DNA from: Atrichornis clamosus
Lineage: Eukaryota > Chordata > Aves > Passeriformes > Menuridae
DNA: 64,000 nucleotides
Assembly (NCBI GenBank): GCA_013400975.1
Contig: WBMZ01011916.1
Span: 32,564-96,563 of the forward strand
Reading direction: 5' to 3'
The notes under the pieces are model-generated. The model was given only the letters and a program-made list of their open reading frames with translations, was not told the DNA's origin and did not search any database. This document shows, piece by piece, positions 1 to 12,114 of this stretch. The position numbers were made by a program, and so were the translations under genes. The stretch's first letter is position 1; every line of letters starts with the position of its first letter.

Positions 1-3000
1 GTGGTCACATAGTTGTACCACTAAGGAAAAAAATAAAAGAAACATGTCCTCAAACTACCAGTATGGGCTGTGCTTCATGCCACCATCTTGTCAGGCCTTT
101 CAGATTAAATTGTATTTTATGTGTATCTGTAAGCAAATTCCTAAGAAGAAATGAGTAGTCAAAGTTAAAAAGGAGAATTAATCATTGGAAAATATATGTT
201 ATTGTGCAGTATACCTGGAGCATTTACAGATCAGTGTTGGAAATCTGGGTTTGATGGAACGCTAAAAATCAAAACTCTTCTCGGGTTTATTACAAGTTTT
301 ATCATTCACACTGCAGAAAGTATGACCATGCAAGTTCTATTATATTTTCTAAACAAATTTCTCTCTTTAGATATTTCTTGCTCTCTTACTTAAGAGCCTC
401 AGCTGATTTCCAATGCGTAGTATTATCATTTATAAAAAGCTTGTCTTTATGAAGTTGGCTTAATCTATCCGTCTAGTTTATAAATTAGAACTCTTTTATA
501 AACTATAAAGTCTTTTTTGTTTCTAATAAAGACTTTTATATTTTAAGTAATTATTGCTTTTGGCTTTATTAATTATACAACATAATGCAGAAATTTAACC
601 TAATTATAATATCATTTGGGAGAGCACCTCCATGAAACATTTCAACAGTGATCAACTGAATACTCCGTAGGGATTAAAGTAAGAACAGTTATTTTACATT
701 GTTTTTTATCCTGAACAAAACACTGTAACCATGCTTTTAAAATCATTGTCTTAATTCATTATCCTGTTACATTAATAGAAGTCTAATGTTAACTCTACCT
801 CCTTCAGTCATAATGCTGAAATAAAGTCTTGGTTAATGAGCTACAATGTTTTTATTTCGGAGTGTATTTACTCACAGCTATACATTGTCAAGTCTGCAAG
901 CCATTATTCCTTTCTGTAAGCTTTTATGTGTTTCACAGTTAAGCATTCTCCACTTAAGGTGCCTCAGGTGGCCTGCCAAACCTGCACAATATATAGAAAA
1001 GAAAACAAAAAAACCCTCTATAAAATCCAAGGGCTGTCATCTCTATGTCTACTTGAAATACTATTAGTGTTTCTTAGAGAAAGTGTAGCATAAATTTTAG
1101 ATACAATAAAACTGGACTCTTAAGGAATATATAATAAAAATAGCTGAAAATCAGTTAATTTTCAGTCTTTGTCAATATGTCAAACTTGAGGACATTTTTC
1201 ATCTAGGGGATCAAATGAACATGAGATGCAAAGCTAGATGGCATCTCTTTTCAGAAGTCAAAATAGATTTTGTGTCCAGTTTCTCCTTCTTGAATATATT
1301 TAGCAAGCCTTCAGCACATACCTGAAGTTTTTCTGAATCTCTTGAACTGTATTTGAGCTTATAAATAAATAAATAAATAAAGGAAATAATTAAATTGCAT
1401 TCTGATGGAACTTCAGATGAATGTATGCTCCTCCCAGAAGACTGACACAAAGGCTGTTTGTATTCATTGAAGGCTTGCAGTATTAATTGTAAAATCCTCC
1501 TAGATATAAAATTTCACAATTGCAATTGTCAAGGGTCCCTATATAATGAAACATAAAAAAAAAAAAAAGTTCCCTCAAACGTAATTCAGGAACCTGTCCA
1601 GAATACCTGTTTCAAAATAAGCATACATTTGAATTTGACAATTAGTATTACAGATTTCTGATTCAAGACTCACTATGTATGTTCTACATCCTTATGTGTG
1701 AAAATCATTCTCTAGGGAAGAGAATGCTGTCCTCCTTTTCCTACAGGTTATGAATATGGGGTACTGAGGGTAAAAATGTCACTTATTAGAACTGATCAGC
1801 ATGTCAAGAGCCAGAGATAAATCAGCTAAATCGTTGGGTTCATTACTGCTCAATAATTATTCAAGATTATAATGCAAAATCCAGTCACAGAATTAAGAAA
1901 ATACTTACTGAGTTATGATTTAGTTCCTCACATTTCTCCATTTAAAACCTCTTAATGGAGCCAATTTAATTTTTCTTTCCTATAGAAAGCAATAATAATA
2001 GGCAAAACTTCAGTAATCAGGACTCAAGTATCTTTCACTGTTTCAGTCATAAATTTTTTTCGATTATTCTAGATCATCCACATCTATAACACTTCACATA
2101 TGAGTTTGACTTTTAAGTTTCACTACTAATGAAAGCACTTAAAAACCTCTTACAAAAATTAAATTATTACAGGCAATGTTGGTCCTGCTTATATAGGAAA
2201 ACTTTCTATTTTCTTTAGAAAGCCAGATTTTGGTCATGGCATATGTAGCAAAAGATTTAAGAATCCCAAGTGTAACAGTAGTATTTTAGAACAAGGAAAG
2301 AAAGGTGTACTACCAACCATACATACAACAATCATATGATGTGAATAAAACAAAAATAATGCAATCCTGGGTCTGACAGGGAACAGATGTTCTGTTCTTT
2401 ACTATAAAGAAGTCTTCTATCTCTCTTTGCTCTTCAAATTCTGCTGTCTTCCCAAATCATAGCTGTAAACCAGCACAAAACAGTGCAGCCTTACTGGCTT
2501 TAAGAATTACAGTAAGAGGCATGGGAGAATATTCACAATATAAACCACACAGTTGAGTCAAATATGAGCTATTATAAGTCTTGATCTTAAATCTTTTATT
2601 AAGTTTTCTGTCTTTCCACTATTTTACATTGTAAAGTTATCCAAATAAATTCTATGGAAAAAAATTACCAGAAAATGCTTCATGACAACAAAGCCAAATT
2701 TTATTACTTATCTTAAGGATACACTACCACTTCTATTATATAGACATATATATTACAAAAATAATCTAACTTGATTAACATTTCAGAAGCATACTTTTTA
2801 TCTTTTTACTTTACCTCAGAGAATTGTAAAAAAATTCAACAACAAATTCTCAGCTAACTTCCATTTTGTTTTGCCATACTCACATATGCGTAGTGCCACG
2901 TGTCTTACATGTGTCTCTTACAGAACCAAAATCACCCTATAGTTTCAATTTTTGTGAGTCTTTTCTGCATGTTTAGTTTCAATAAACAGATAATGAGCTA

Positions 3001-4575
3001 CCTGGAATCGCACGTTCATCCACAGAAATTTACAGTACCACTATTTTTTCTAATTTTCATCTTTAAGGTAAGAGTAGATGTGAAAACATGGTGGCACTAA
3101 CATCAATTTAACTACTAAAACCAGAACTTAACCCAAATTATCTGCCAAATTACATTGCCAGGAGTTGTTTATATATATCAAACAATCAAAATTCAGGTGC
3201 TTTTAATGAGATATTATTCCCAGGAAAACTTTGGGGTAAAAAAAAATTTTAAACTTATTATTCACAGTTACTATTTTAAATTTATACTTTCTCAGGTTAG
3301 AAGCCTTAGCAGCAGAGTATGTGAAAATCATTTTGCACCTTCAAAAACTTCATCTGTGTGTGTACATATGTAGGACAGCAAGAAACAGGTGTTTGAAAAA
3401 AAATTCATTTTGATGCATCCACAGCTGGATGTTAGACTTCTGCATGAGATATTTAGTAAAGGTTTTTTTCTTCTACAAGAAACAATAACAATGTAAACAC
3501 AAGCTGATCTAGCAAACACCTTACATTCAATTGGCTAAATGTGTGCATACATTTTAGTTCGTGGGATTGATTAAAGAAATGACATCTATTAATCTTAATT
3601 TTATTAAAAAAGAATCCTTCACCTACATGGCCAGAATAAAATTTAAAAATTCAAATAAAATAAGGTTTCATTTTTTTAATTTGATAGCTGCTGTTTCTGC
3701 ATTGTTTGATAATTTCTATGACTCTGGAAACAAGGACAGTAAAGAAAAGAACTACCTTAAAAGGGGTAGTTTACATCTTCTTAAATATCTGGGATATCTA
3801 GTTTATTTATGATTCTATAAGGAAAGTTTTTATTTAATAATAATGATAATAATGAGTAAAGATACCATGAGAGTCTTTTTTTGGTGGCTCAGATTTGGGA
3901 GATCTATGGTCTAACTTGACACCACATCCTCTTGCTCTGATTTTCATCCAAATGCATGAAATGGAAACTCTTCCCAATATCTACCTATCTTTTAATTTCA
4001 TCAGCAGCCCTCAGATTCAGGAGATTTAGTTAACTTATTTCTGTTGATTTTATTAGACATATGTAGTTCATGGATTGTATGTCCTGGGCTGTGTTATTTA
4101 AACCAACAGTTTCTCAGCTCTGCACTGACTACCACATGTCTGAATTTGCTTGCCTAAAGAGCTGTTTGGTACCCTAAATCAGAATAGCAGAAATTTACAG
4201 TCAGGATGAAAGATCAGATATTCGGGTCTTACATATGAGCTTAGCATGCCATATCCTGTAGTTGCTCGTCTCTGTTGACTCTGATGTAACACAGATGTTC
4301 CAGGTGCTCCTCTGCACTTGATAGGACTCAGATGCTACCTTTGCATTTAAATGGTTACTGCACTTCTGATTTCATCACCCTTGGTATGGCTTGGTTTTGT
4401 GCTGCATGTTACAGTGTTTTTTGTATGCAGCCAATCAAATAAATATTCCAGAGCAACAAATGAATGAATTGCAAATTCTTTTAGCCTTTTGGTAATATTT
4501 TTAAAAGTAATAAATATTTTGATTTCTGTTATATAATAATACTTTAAAAGTATTTGCGTTCTTGCCTCTTCAAAT
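1..4575. other. Unique AT-rich DNA, no gene recognised
   Basis: No exon, RNA gene or transposable element is recognisable on either strand. Only short simple repeats stand out: an (AAAT)n run at about 1362-1381, an A14 run at 1555-1568, and an imperfect AAT/GAT triplet stretch at about 3835-3857. Open frames here are all under 90 codons and have no family resemblance, as expected by chance in AT-rich DNA. It is probably intergenic or intronic. Confidence 0.6.
1362..1381. repeat. (AAAT)n microsatellite
   Basis: About five uninterrupted AAAT units are visible in the sequence. It is short and probably of little consequence. Confidence 0.85.
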
Positions 4576-4579
4576 GTCT

Positions 4580-5529
4580 GTGTCCTTGTAGGAGACTAGA
4601 GGAATGGTTGACTGGCTCAAAATGACCAGGTGGAAAAGTGGTGGGAGAAAGGGCAAGGTCTGCATATTTGGGGTGGTGCACTGCCTTTCTCCCATTCCCT
4701 GAGTATTCTTGCACTGTGGTGCACAGTGCATGCATGTCGAAAAAGTCAGACACAAGTCAACACTGTAATGGGAGTAGGTGACCACACAGGATCTCTGTAA
4801 GTCTGAAAATGGCACCGGAAATATTCTGGCATTGTGTAAAGTGCAAGGACAAGATTTCAACTCTGAAATTAGCATAGGCACACCTGGGAAAGTGCCCCAG
4901 CAGGTTGGAACTGATAAAAGGATGATGAGATGTATGCTGCATGATGAGCTCCACCACTCTGGATTTAAAATCTGCTGAGACCACACTGGATTCTCAGGTG
5001 GTGACTATCTGCCTCTCTCTCCCCTTTCTCTTTCTCTTTCTCTTTCTCTTTCTCTTTCTCTTTCTCTTTCTCTTTCTCTTTCTCTTTCTCTTTCTCTTTC
5101 TCTTTCTCTTTCTCTTTCTCTTTCTCTTTCTCTTTCTCTTTCTCTTTCTCTTTCTCTTTCTCTTTCTCTTTCTCTTTCTCTTTCTCTTTCTCTTTCTCTT
5201 TCTCTTTCTCTTTCTCTTTCTCTTTCTCTTTCTCTTTCTNTTTCCTAACTTGTTTTTCTTGAAATATATTGCAAGCCAGACAAAAAAATCCAGTCAATGC
5301 CTTGCTAAGTGCATTATTCTGCTTGGTAATTCTAAAGTTTGCTAAGTGAATGTTTTTCACCTGCCTTATTCTGTCTGAATACTGTAAAGTTTGCAACTAA
5401 AAGCTGTTTGTTATTGACCTCATGAGAATTTTGTTATTTTTCCTCTGCGCTGCCCAAAGTAAAATCAACTACCTTCCCTGCTGAATGGAATGGGCATTAC
5501 AGGCCTTTCTTCCAAACGCCTACCAACAA
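4580..5529 (+). mobile_element. Candidate ERV solo LTR containing a hexamer array
   Basis: The layout resembles a passerine retroviral LTR on the plus strand. A TG-start candidate lies near 4580 and a TATA-like GATAAAAG at 4913-4920. About 100 bases later a pyrimidine hexamer array begins at 5025. A further segment then ends with a polyadenylation-like ACTAAAAG near 5395-5405 and a stretch running to a CCAACA near 5529. I recall passerine LTRs with a (TTTCTC)n tract in this position, but that is memory, not a search. I could not find matching target-site duplications, so both ends are approximate. The alternative is unique DNA that happens to carry a long microsatellite. Confidence 0.45.
5025..5244. 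repeat. (TTTCTC)n hexanucleotide array
   Basis: About 36 nearly perfect TTTCTC units occur in a row, with one ambiguous base (N) at 5240. All purines are on the minus strand. The array produces long artificial Leu-Phe or Glu-Lys open frames in all phases, which are not genes. Its purity suggests recent expansion, and the true length may differ from the assembly. It sits inside a candidate LTR, where it would lie downstream of the TATA-like box. Confidence 0.95.
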
Positions 5530-7834
5530 CTACACAGGAACTGCGCAGACATCATCTGATTGTCTGTGTTGACTGTTGGAAATTAGTAAAATTAACTTTT
5601 TAAACTCTGTGTCACTAAACTCACTATATTATGAGTGTAATTACAACAATCTTATCATGCATTTAATAATACTAACACATTCTGAAGTATTAATACAGTC
5701 TCAAAGGAAAGAAATTGTCATAGGTATTTTCTAAATTAGGTGGAGCAGATAAATTGAGATTTGGGAAAGGAAAAAAAAAATCACCATATAACCCCTAAAA
5801 AAGAAATTTCTAAAACCAGTTACACTCACCAGTTTCCTGTTTTGATTAACTGTTAACAAAAGAGAATGTTTAACACCTCTTTCGGAATGATTCAGATGGA
5901 TTTTCATAGTGATAATGCTTATCGCTAGTGAATGTGATCTAATATTTGAGTTCAATATAAACAGGAAGTTTCTGTTGTGTTTTGCCTTTCAGAAACTTTG
6001 TTAGTAGAAAACAGAGCTCTTGATTAAATATACTTACCAATTTCTCAACCTTGGATTCTCTGAATCGTTGTCTCCCTCTGTAAGCAATTATGTAACTACC
6101 ACTGGGTGTTTGAATTATTGAAGACAAATACTGTTAACTGAAGTCAGCAGTATCAGTGGAGAAATTCTTTGAGAAAACTTGAAATTATCAGATGAGGCAA
6201 AAACTTTGGGATGCCAGCTACTTACAAGTCTCAGATCTATTTGGTTCAAAATTAATTAGAGGTCAGAGAGCAATATAGGTCCAAACTCAGAAAAATAAGG
6301 TGTCTTCTAAGTATATTAACTGAATCTCAGCTTCAGTAAAAAGACACTACTGAGCACATATTCGGATGACTGCCACACTTCAAGTCTAGTGCATCTGGAA
6401 GCAGATTTGTTTTCAGGGACATTGTGAAATTAGTGTTTTTTTATATTTAGCATCTCACTTCAATATAATGGCTTTCCTTGCTGCATCTCTGCATCGCAGG
6501 ACCTGTTCTGAGTCTGCTCTGATGGTAAATAATTCTTCAATAGTCTGAGTGCCCATAATGTTGAAGTGCAATATGTTCCTTCTGAGGAATTGAGCCATAG
6601 AAGTCTTCAGGTCTGAATGCCTAAGAACAAAACCAGAATTTTTGTCCCTCCGCTTAAAGCCAAAAATTGTTACTCTCCTAAATCCACCCTTAGTATCCCT
6701 TCTTATAAAATTCTACTTTGAAAGAAGCTATATAGTCTATAACAGAAAATACAGGAATCAGAGTCACAAAGATATTACTAACCCCTAGAATTTAAACTAA
6801 ACTGGAAATAACGATTACTAGAAATTAATTATAAATAATTAGAAGTTTTACAAAGCTATGATTGACTATTACTGTAAGGAGAAATTAAATTTTGTTTGTA
6901 TCATCCAGGCAGTTCCTTGATTTGGCTAATCTTTTTAAAATGAGAGTTATAGATCAGTAAAATGCATCTGCTAAAACTACCATATCCAGCATATTCCTCA
7001 GTGCTGGTCTCAGCATAATTTCTACTGAGTCTTTAATACTCTGTTGCCTGCACAACATAGAAAACATTTGATACTGAAAATGTTTTATGCTTTTCAACTT
7101 CTTGAAATCGTGCTTTAAATATCAAAATCCTGATGTTCATAACTTGAAAATATCAGATAGATCAGCTACTTAGAATGAAGACAAAGAAACTCCTTAAAAG
7201 TTTCTCACTAAATGTACCCATTTCCAGCTCTGAATAAAACCCAACGTAAAGCCAAGTGCAAAGCTTTACACAGCTTTTCACCTACAGCTATATCATTATA
7301 ACTTTACCTCCACCATTTATATAAAGACGGTTCTAAATCCTATCCATTATATTGCTTTTCCTCTGTTTCATTTGTATATTGCCTACTGTTAAATACTTTT
7401 CAAAAAAGATCTCAAATATATTCCCTGTCATTTTGTCACACCATTATTATTGTCCCCTCAATAATGTTGCATATAGAAAATAGGAGACTCTAAGAAACTA
7501 TTTGTACTGTAAATTTCAGACTACAAATAATTTGAAAAGTACATACCAGTGACATCTAAGAAAAGCTGTTTCACTTCTTTGTTCTTTATTGAGATTGTTA
7601 CTAACCTTGGAATCTCTGAAATCTGCACTTTTTGAACATCTGAAGAACCAACTACATGAATTATGTGGAGAATACAAAAGAAATAAATGAAAAGACATTA
7701 GTGGTGTCTTTTTGAATCAGTACTTATGTAGGACTAGAAATATAAAAAGACTATAGAATGCTTTAATATACAGTAGTATACTTCAAAATTCAGAATAAAG
7801 AAGAATAAAAACGTGCCTCCTTATTTTAAAGCAT
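5530..7834. other. AT-rich DNA, no feature recognised
   Basis: I see no exon, RNA gene, repeat family or long tandem array in this stretch. The open frames are short and lack recognisable domains. Confidence 0.6.
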
Positions 7835-7840
7835 TTTATG
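7835..7840. repeat. Target-site duplication, left copy (TTTATG)
   Basis: TTTATG directly precedes the LTR that starts with TGTTGCC at 7841. The same six bases follow the LTR end at 8238-8243. A 6 bp duplication is typical of ERVK (class II, alpha/beta-retrovirus-like) integration. Confidence 0.85.
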
Positions 7841-8237
7841 TGTTGCCTCCTCAGAGCCGTCTGGAAATGAGCCGATCAGAATGTATCCGTGAACAGCAAG
7901 AAAGATCCTGAGAAACACCAGTGAACAGGATGCAGAGCAAGCTGAATGAAAACCCCAGACGTAGACCCTGGAATCAGAAGCTGAAAACTTGCCCAAACAC
8001 ATGAAGCAGAAACCAGTGAACTGTAGCTAGGTGTGGCAGATACACCAATGAACAAACCACAGCCTTGGCACCGCGTTATAGATGAGATATATATATATAN
8101 NNNNNNNNNNNNNNNNNNNNNNNNNNTATATATATATATATATATATGTAACTGGAGTCTAATAAATGCATGCATTCTCTCTCTTTGCACTACTTTTGTC
8201 ATTCTGCTTTCTGCACTCTCCTGACCTTGACACGACA
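7841..8237 (+). mobile_element. ERVK-type solo LTR with TA repeat and assembly gap
   Basis: The element begins TGTTGCC and ends CACGACA, giving the TG...CA termini of a retroviral LTR. Perfect 6 bp direct repeats (TTTATG) flank it. An AATAAA polyadenylation signal lies at 8161-8166, about 75 bases before the end, which sets the plus orientation. A (TA)n tract with a 27 base N gap lies upstream of it, about where a core promoter would be. The 397 bp length counts the Ns, so the true length is unknown. No internal retroviral sequence adjoins either end, so this is a solo LTR left by LTR-LTR recombination. Confidence 0.85.
8087..8147. repeat. (TA)n microsatellite interrupted by an N gap (8100-8126)
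   Basis: TA dinucleotides run up to the gap and resume straight after it. The 27 Ns mark an unresolved repeat length or allele difference. Open frames reading through it contain unknown residues and are artefacts. Confidence 0.95.
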
Positions 8238-8243
8238 TTTATG
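8238..8243. repeat. Target-site duplication, right copy (TTTATG)
   Basis: An exact match to 7835-7840 on the other side of the LTR. Confidence 0.85.
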
Positions 8244-10984
8244 TTGCAAGTTTAACTTGCAATTTTTACCTTAAAAACTTAAAACAAATCTACTTTTCAT
8301 GTGTAATGAACAAATAACACCATAACTATCTAAAGATGATTAGTACATATTACAAAGGAACAGGCTTTGAAAGTCTGGGTTTTGTGCAGATAAAGAGAAT
8401 TTGACTGTTTTAACCTGTAAAAGGATTATCTCTGGTAATTATAAAAGGAAACTTCTAGGATGTATATATTTCAACAGATGTGCAGAAGAAGTTTCATGAG
8501 GCATATTTCAATACTCAATAGAAATATCTGTAAAAATACATGTTAAAGCTGCTGTAGAAACCATTTCTAGGCTACAAGTCCTGGGAATTGCAATATCTCT
8601 TCAGAGGGAAGTTCCAGGAGCTTCTCAAAGACGGGTACAAGGAACATTAGAAGCCTGTATTTATCTTTCTTCTATAAAAACAATAATTTGTATATGTAGA
8701 TATAATCAAGATAATATTTATATTTTATCTGTCAAGCTGTTGGGTTTTTGTTTGTTTGTTTTTTTCCAGAATGATCTGGACTCTGAATTAAAGGACTATA
8801 CATACTATGCCTTCCATTTCCAGAGCACATAGAAATTCCCAGCATATTTTATGCATTTTATGAATGACTCTTTCTAGAAAAATTGGGAAGTACACAATCA
8901 GTGATACAATAAAAAAAATACTAAATTGTACTACAAATTTCAGGACAGAAAGTGGACAATGTTCAGTAGATTGCGTAAAAGAGTCCCTGCACTTTAACTT
9001 AACATAGCTACAGATGCTTTTCCCAATTTGTGTGGGTTCAGTCTGTTTGGAAGGCTAATAAATTCTTCCTGGGACAGTAACTTTTTCCTGTAAAAGGCCA
9101 ATATATATACAAACACACACACACATACACGGTTAGAGTACCTTAAACAATGTTTACTTGTAGTGTTTGGCCATATGACCTTTATTTTGCAATAGAAACA
9201 GTGAATAACATTACTGACCAAAGTTTGTTTCTCTCCATTTATAGAAATCACACTCACTGCCTGTCACCCTACAGTATTTTGATATAAATTTTTATCAGAG
9301 TTTCATGAGTACAATGACATTGAAATCAGCTTTTCATTCAATTTTGCTTATTTCAATCTCTTAGTTTCAGTTACCTGCAGTAAGGTATAGATTTCTTTGA
9401 CAGCACCCACCATGATACAGATTAAAAAATATTTCAGAAACTGCTCCTAAACTTTTTTATACCTTATTAATTGTCTATCTGTTGAATTATGTCTACATAA
9501 ACTATTGATATACCTATGCTGCTGTGACTGCAGCACAGGTGGATTATACTCAATAGAGCTGTAATCTATCTGACTACTCACTGAAGAAGAACTGCTTTTG
9601 CAAGGACAGCCACTATTGAATACATAGTCTGTGAATTCATTCCTCTCATTAAGTAAACTAGTGAGGTTAAAGCTAGATCAGCTATCGACACATGTGTTCC
9701 AATCACACCTTTGGATTTCATTGCAGACTTAACCTGAAGAACTGCAGTTGCCTACAGAGAAATCCAATACAGGAGTGAAACAAGAACAGAGAAAGAAAAT
9801 AATTAGGGTAGGGAAACTCTGCACTGTAAAATTAAGATTTTGCCAAATCAACCCCTACATCACTGAGAAAAAATGAGAGTTGATTCAAATCAATCAAATA
9901 TTGAAGATCATTGATCATAAAAAATTATTAAAGAATAGACACTGCTGAAAGAAATAGTAAGCTTTGGGATATTAAACCAGTCTAATTGCATTAATTGTGT
10001 TTCACATTTTGTTTTTCTTCAAACTAGTTTATGTTCTTATCAGACTTCTCTTTCCGGTTGACGTGGAACCAATTACTAAATCTCCTCTCCTGTACAGGTC
10101 AATAGACTATGTGGGAACTTGATCCTAATATGTCAGGTTGCCATTGCAGTGGTGAGGGGAAAGTAGTCTGTGCCAGGAAAAGTGTTATCAGTAAAAATTT
10201 TTCCTCACTTCAAGGTAGCAGTTCAAATATTTTGGCTGCATTCCTTCTATCAAAGGTGGCCATGAGAAAGAGAGTAACAGTGGAGGTTTTCCATGTATGT
10301 CCAGAAGCTTCCAGACCAACACATGGAAGGTGGTGTAAGCTTACAAAATAAAATAACCACAAATATGCAATAAAATGCCAGTATTTCCGTACTTTCTTTT
10401 AGATATGCTCCTGGGCTCATCACTTTGATACACGTGGCTGTTTTGAAAGACAGAATAAAAAAAAAAAGAGAGATAATTTGCTCCATTTTCTACACCCATC
10501 CTCTTTTTTCTTAGAAAATTGTGAAGCCTTTTCTTGAATAGTACCAAAATTCAGCAATTCTTATGTCATCACACAATGTCTAGCATCTAAATTTTAGTCA
10601 ATATTAGGTTTTTGTCCTGATATATATATACATTTTGAAAAAATCATTATGTGCTGACAGACATCTACATTTTTATTTTTCCTTATTGTCAATTTCAAAA
10701 TGCTGCAATGAGAATTGTATTTCTATGTGAAAATTTTAAATATTTTTATCATAATATACATAAATTTCATAATGCTTGTAGAAATGTGATGACTGACCTC
10801 TAAAGATAGTGTAATTCATTGAGCTAGATATGAATCAAATTTAGTTGCACATCTAAAATTTTAGCAGAGTATTGTGTCTTTTCTTACTTTCTTCCACATA
10901 TTCCAGTTCTTTTCCCTCATTTTTTTCTTGTTTGTGTACACGTTTCACAAGCTGTTACTGAATACATTCAGTGCAGATACCTCG
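8244..10984. other. AT-rich DNA with minor simple repeats
   Basis: No gene or transposable element is recognisable. A short (AC)n run at about 9112-9126 and a short (TA)n at about 10620-10630 are the only tandem repeats noticed. The longest frames (about 80-90 codons) have no recognisable domain. Confidence 0.55.
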
Positions 10985-11400
10985 ATGTGCAGCTACACTG
11001 CCAGCTGCAGGTTGAGCCCTGGAAGAAGGGAGCCCAAGCCAAGAGATCATGAGCTGGTGCCAATCTCTCTTATAACAAAGGGCACAGGAAGCTGGGGACC
11101 CGCGGCATCAGCAGGAGACTATGATCGCAGACTTTCATGCACTTAGACAGAGAGGGCATAAAATCCCAGGCTTTCCATTGCTCTGCATCCCTCTCAAAGT
11201 CACCTGAGTGAGCTGCTATTCTGCTCTGGGGGACCTGGGTAGAGCTGGTAAGTTAACCTTGTCTGTGTAAGTGTGGTGTGTGCAGTTGTGAAGAGGTCTT
11301 GGTCCCAGCTCAGGTGGTGTGAGTGTGACTGCCAGAGTGACTCCTGGATGATCAGATGGGAAAGTTTCCTGAACAGAACCCTGCCCCAGACTTAATACAT
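10985..11400 (+). mobile_element. LTR-like or ERV leader-like GC-rich patch
   Basis: This patch is more GC-rich than its surroundings. It carries a TATA-like CATAAAAT at 11157-11164, a promoter-proximal style segment after it, and a consensus splice-donor GTAAGT at 11248-11253. That order recalls the U3-R-leader of an avian ERV. I found no clear TG...CA termini, polyadenylation signal or target duplication. An unrelated promoter-like or exon-like sequence remains possible. Confidence 0.35.
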
Positions 11401-12114
11401 TTCATCTAAGGTGAGAGACTCCTTTACTCTTGGCAAATGCTTGCCTCTTATAACACGAAGAGGGTCTGCAATGATTGCCTCAGGTCACACACAACACAAC
11501 ACAAATCAGCATTCTCACGCTAGCTTTGCACATAAGGAAGTTGGAAACGATGAGATAATTTATCAAGGTCACAAAAGTTAAGTGTATATAATGGTTTTAG
11601 AATCAGCTGTCATATACTTCAGGGTACCTCATAATCTATTGTCTGTGGCAATGACCTAAACGTTCCATTTCTTCATTGCTTTCTCTGTGGCAATTGCAAC
11701 AATTTGATTCATAGGAAATAAAGCTGACATCCTTCAGGGTGATTAATCTAGCCAGAATCCAGGTGCTACTTTGGTTAACAATGCTGTTTTTTCATCCTTC
11801 CTGATGCATGTTTTCTTAACATAGAAAATAAAACCAAACTTTTTCATGAACAATGATAGTGTATTAATCTTCTAAGTATTCATCTGCAAACATATTTCAA
11901 TTTTGAATTATGATAGTGAGTAAAATTATGTATTATTATTGGAGACAAAACAAGTTATTGTTGTGGTTCTCCTGTCCTTTGTACTTACAGTATTCAAAGA
12001 AATTTTATTAAAAATTTTATTTCCACATAAGGTGAAATCCTTTTTAGGGGAAGTTTTCACAAGTACAATTATTTGCATCCAAAAATGTATGGCATTCTTC
12101 AGTATTCCTGTAAC
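11401..12114. other. AT-rich DNA, no feature recognised
   Basis: This is unique-looking sequence between the LTR-like patch and the LTR starting near 12115. I see no supported gene or repeat. Confidence 0.55.

Noticed and set aside
4941..5396. Open frames of 134-143 codons of repeating Leu-Phe or Glu-Lys
   Set aside because: They are translations of the (TTTCTC)n array, open in every phase because the hexamer contains no stop.
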